From: an uncultured Clostridium sp.
Lineage (GTDB): Bacteria > Bacillota > Clostridia > TANB77 > CAG-508
DNA length: 10,366 bases
NCBI GenBank assembly: GCA_946498265.1
Contig: CAMMNR010000054.1
Location: 1 to 10,366, forward strand
Direction of reading: 5' to 3'
Shown piece after piece: positions 10,318 through 10,366 of this stretch. Under the pieces are notes generated by a model. It ran no database searches. It worked only from the letters and a program-made list of their open reading frames with translations, and had not been told where the DNA came from. The position numbers and the translations under genes were made by a program. Position 1 is the first letter of the stretch, and every line of letters starts with the position of its first letter.

Positions 10318-10366
10318 TAAAATACCTCACTTTCTTGTTTATGTTGAATTGCTTGTTGTTTTTCTT
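10317..10366 (-). CDS. 3' end of an upstream gene (partial)
   Basis: The window edge holds the last 15 complete codons of a frame ending in TAA at 10317-10319, giving a polar C-terminus EKQQAIQHKQESEVF. The TAATG overlap with the DUF1351 start is the arrangement seen elsewhere in this operon. The DUF1351 ribosome binding site lies in its final codons. In related phages this place is often taken by a recombinase or an exonuclease-related gene, but the fragment is too short to tell. Confidence 0.6.
   Translation of the reverse strand, partial: EKQQAIQHKQESEVF

Overview
The window reads as part of the early-to-middle region of a tailed phage or prophage of a low-GC Firmicute. The evidence is strong AT bias, strong Shine-Dalgarno sequences, ordinary TGA stops, and recognisable phage families: DUF1351, SSB, a NinB-like protein, HNH, DUF1064, a YopX-type N-terminus, MazG-like and an adenine methylase. 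A clostridial host seems most likely, but this is inference; no host gene, integrase or attachment site is visible. Every supported gene is on the minus strand and genes are almost seamless: stops and starts overlap as ATGA, TAATG or 8-20 nt overlaps. I see no convincing internal promoter or terminator, so the block probably behaves as one long right-to-left transcript.

In transcription order (right to left): (1) 10366-7535 is a DNA replication/recombination module: the tail of an unidentified gene, DUF1351, a small acidic protein, SSB, a NinB/Orf-like recombination mediator, an HNH nuclease, a small Cys-rich zinc protein and a DUF1064 PD-(D/E)xK-type nuclease. (2) 7534-6007 holds two diverged paralogues of a phage family starting G-M-Y-V-R, separated by a coiled-coil protein and a 42-residue gene, with two hairpin-forming inverted repeats. 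(3) 5992-3969 holds a small unknown protein, a MazG-like nucleotide pyrophosphohydrolase and an N6-adenine DNA methylase split over two reading frames. (4) 3976-862 is a string of twelve small accessory genes, including a YopX-like fragment, two possible zinc proteins and three single-span membrane proteins. (5) 852-71 has a coiled-coil protein and a helix-turn-helix protein placed where late-transcription regulators (ArpU/RinA/DUF1492 type) usually sit. Positions 60-4, just after it, can fold into consecutive hairpins near the presumed boundary with the packaging/late module.

Three small genes that a length-filtered gene search would miss were found by hand: 1381-1536 (51 aa, membrane), 2236-2415 (59 aa) and 6485-6613 (42 aa). 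Each fills an apparent gap, overlaps or abuts its neighbours and has its own ribosome binding site.

The two most unusual signals are: (a) the methylase, whose SAM-binding motif and catalytic NPPF motif lie in different overlapping frames at a junction with no Shine-Dalgarno sequence, and which ends in an HsdS-like motif; and (b) three pairs of short direct repeats lying exactly at gene junctions, each carrying the last codons of one gene, the ribosome binding site and (in two pairs) the start of the next. These look like junction cassettes for swapping small accessory genes.
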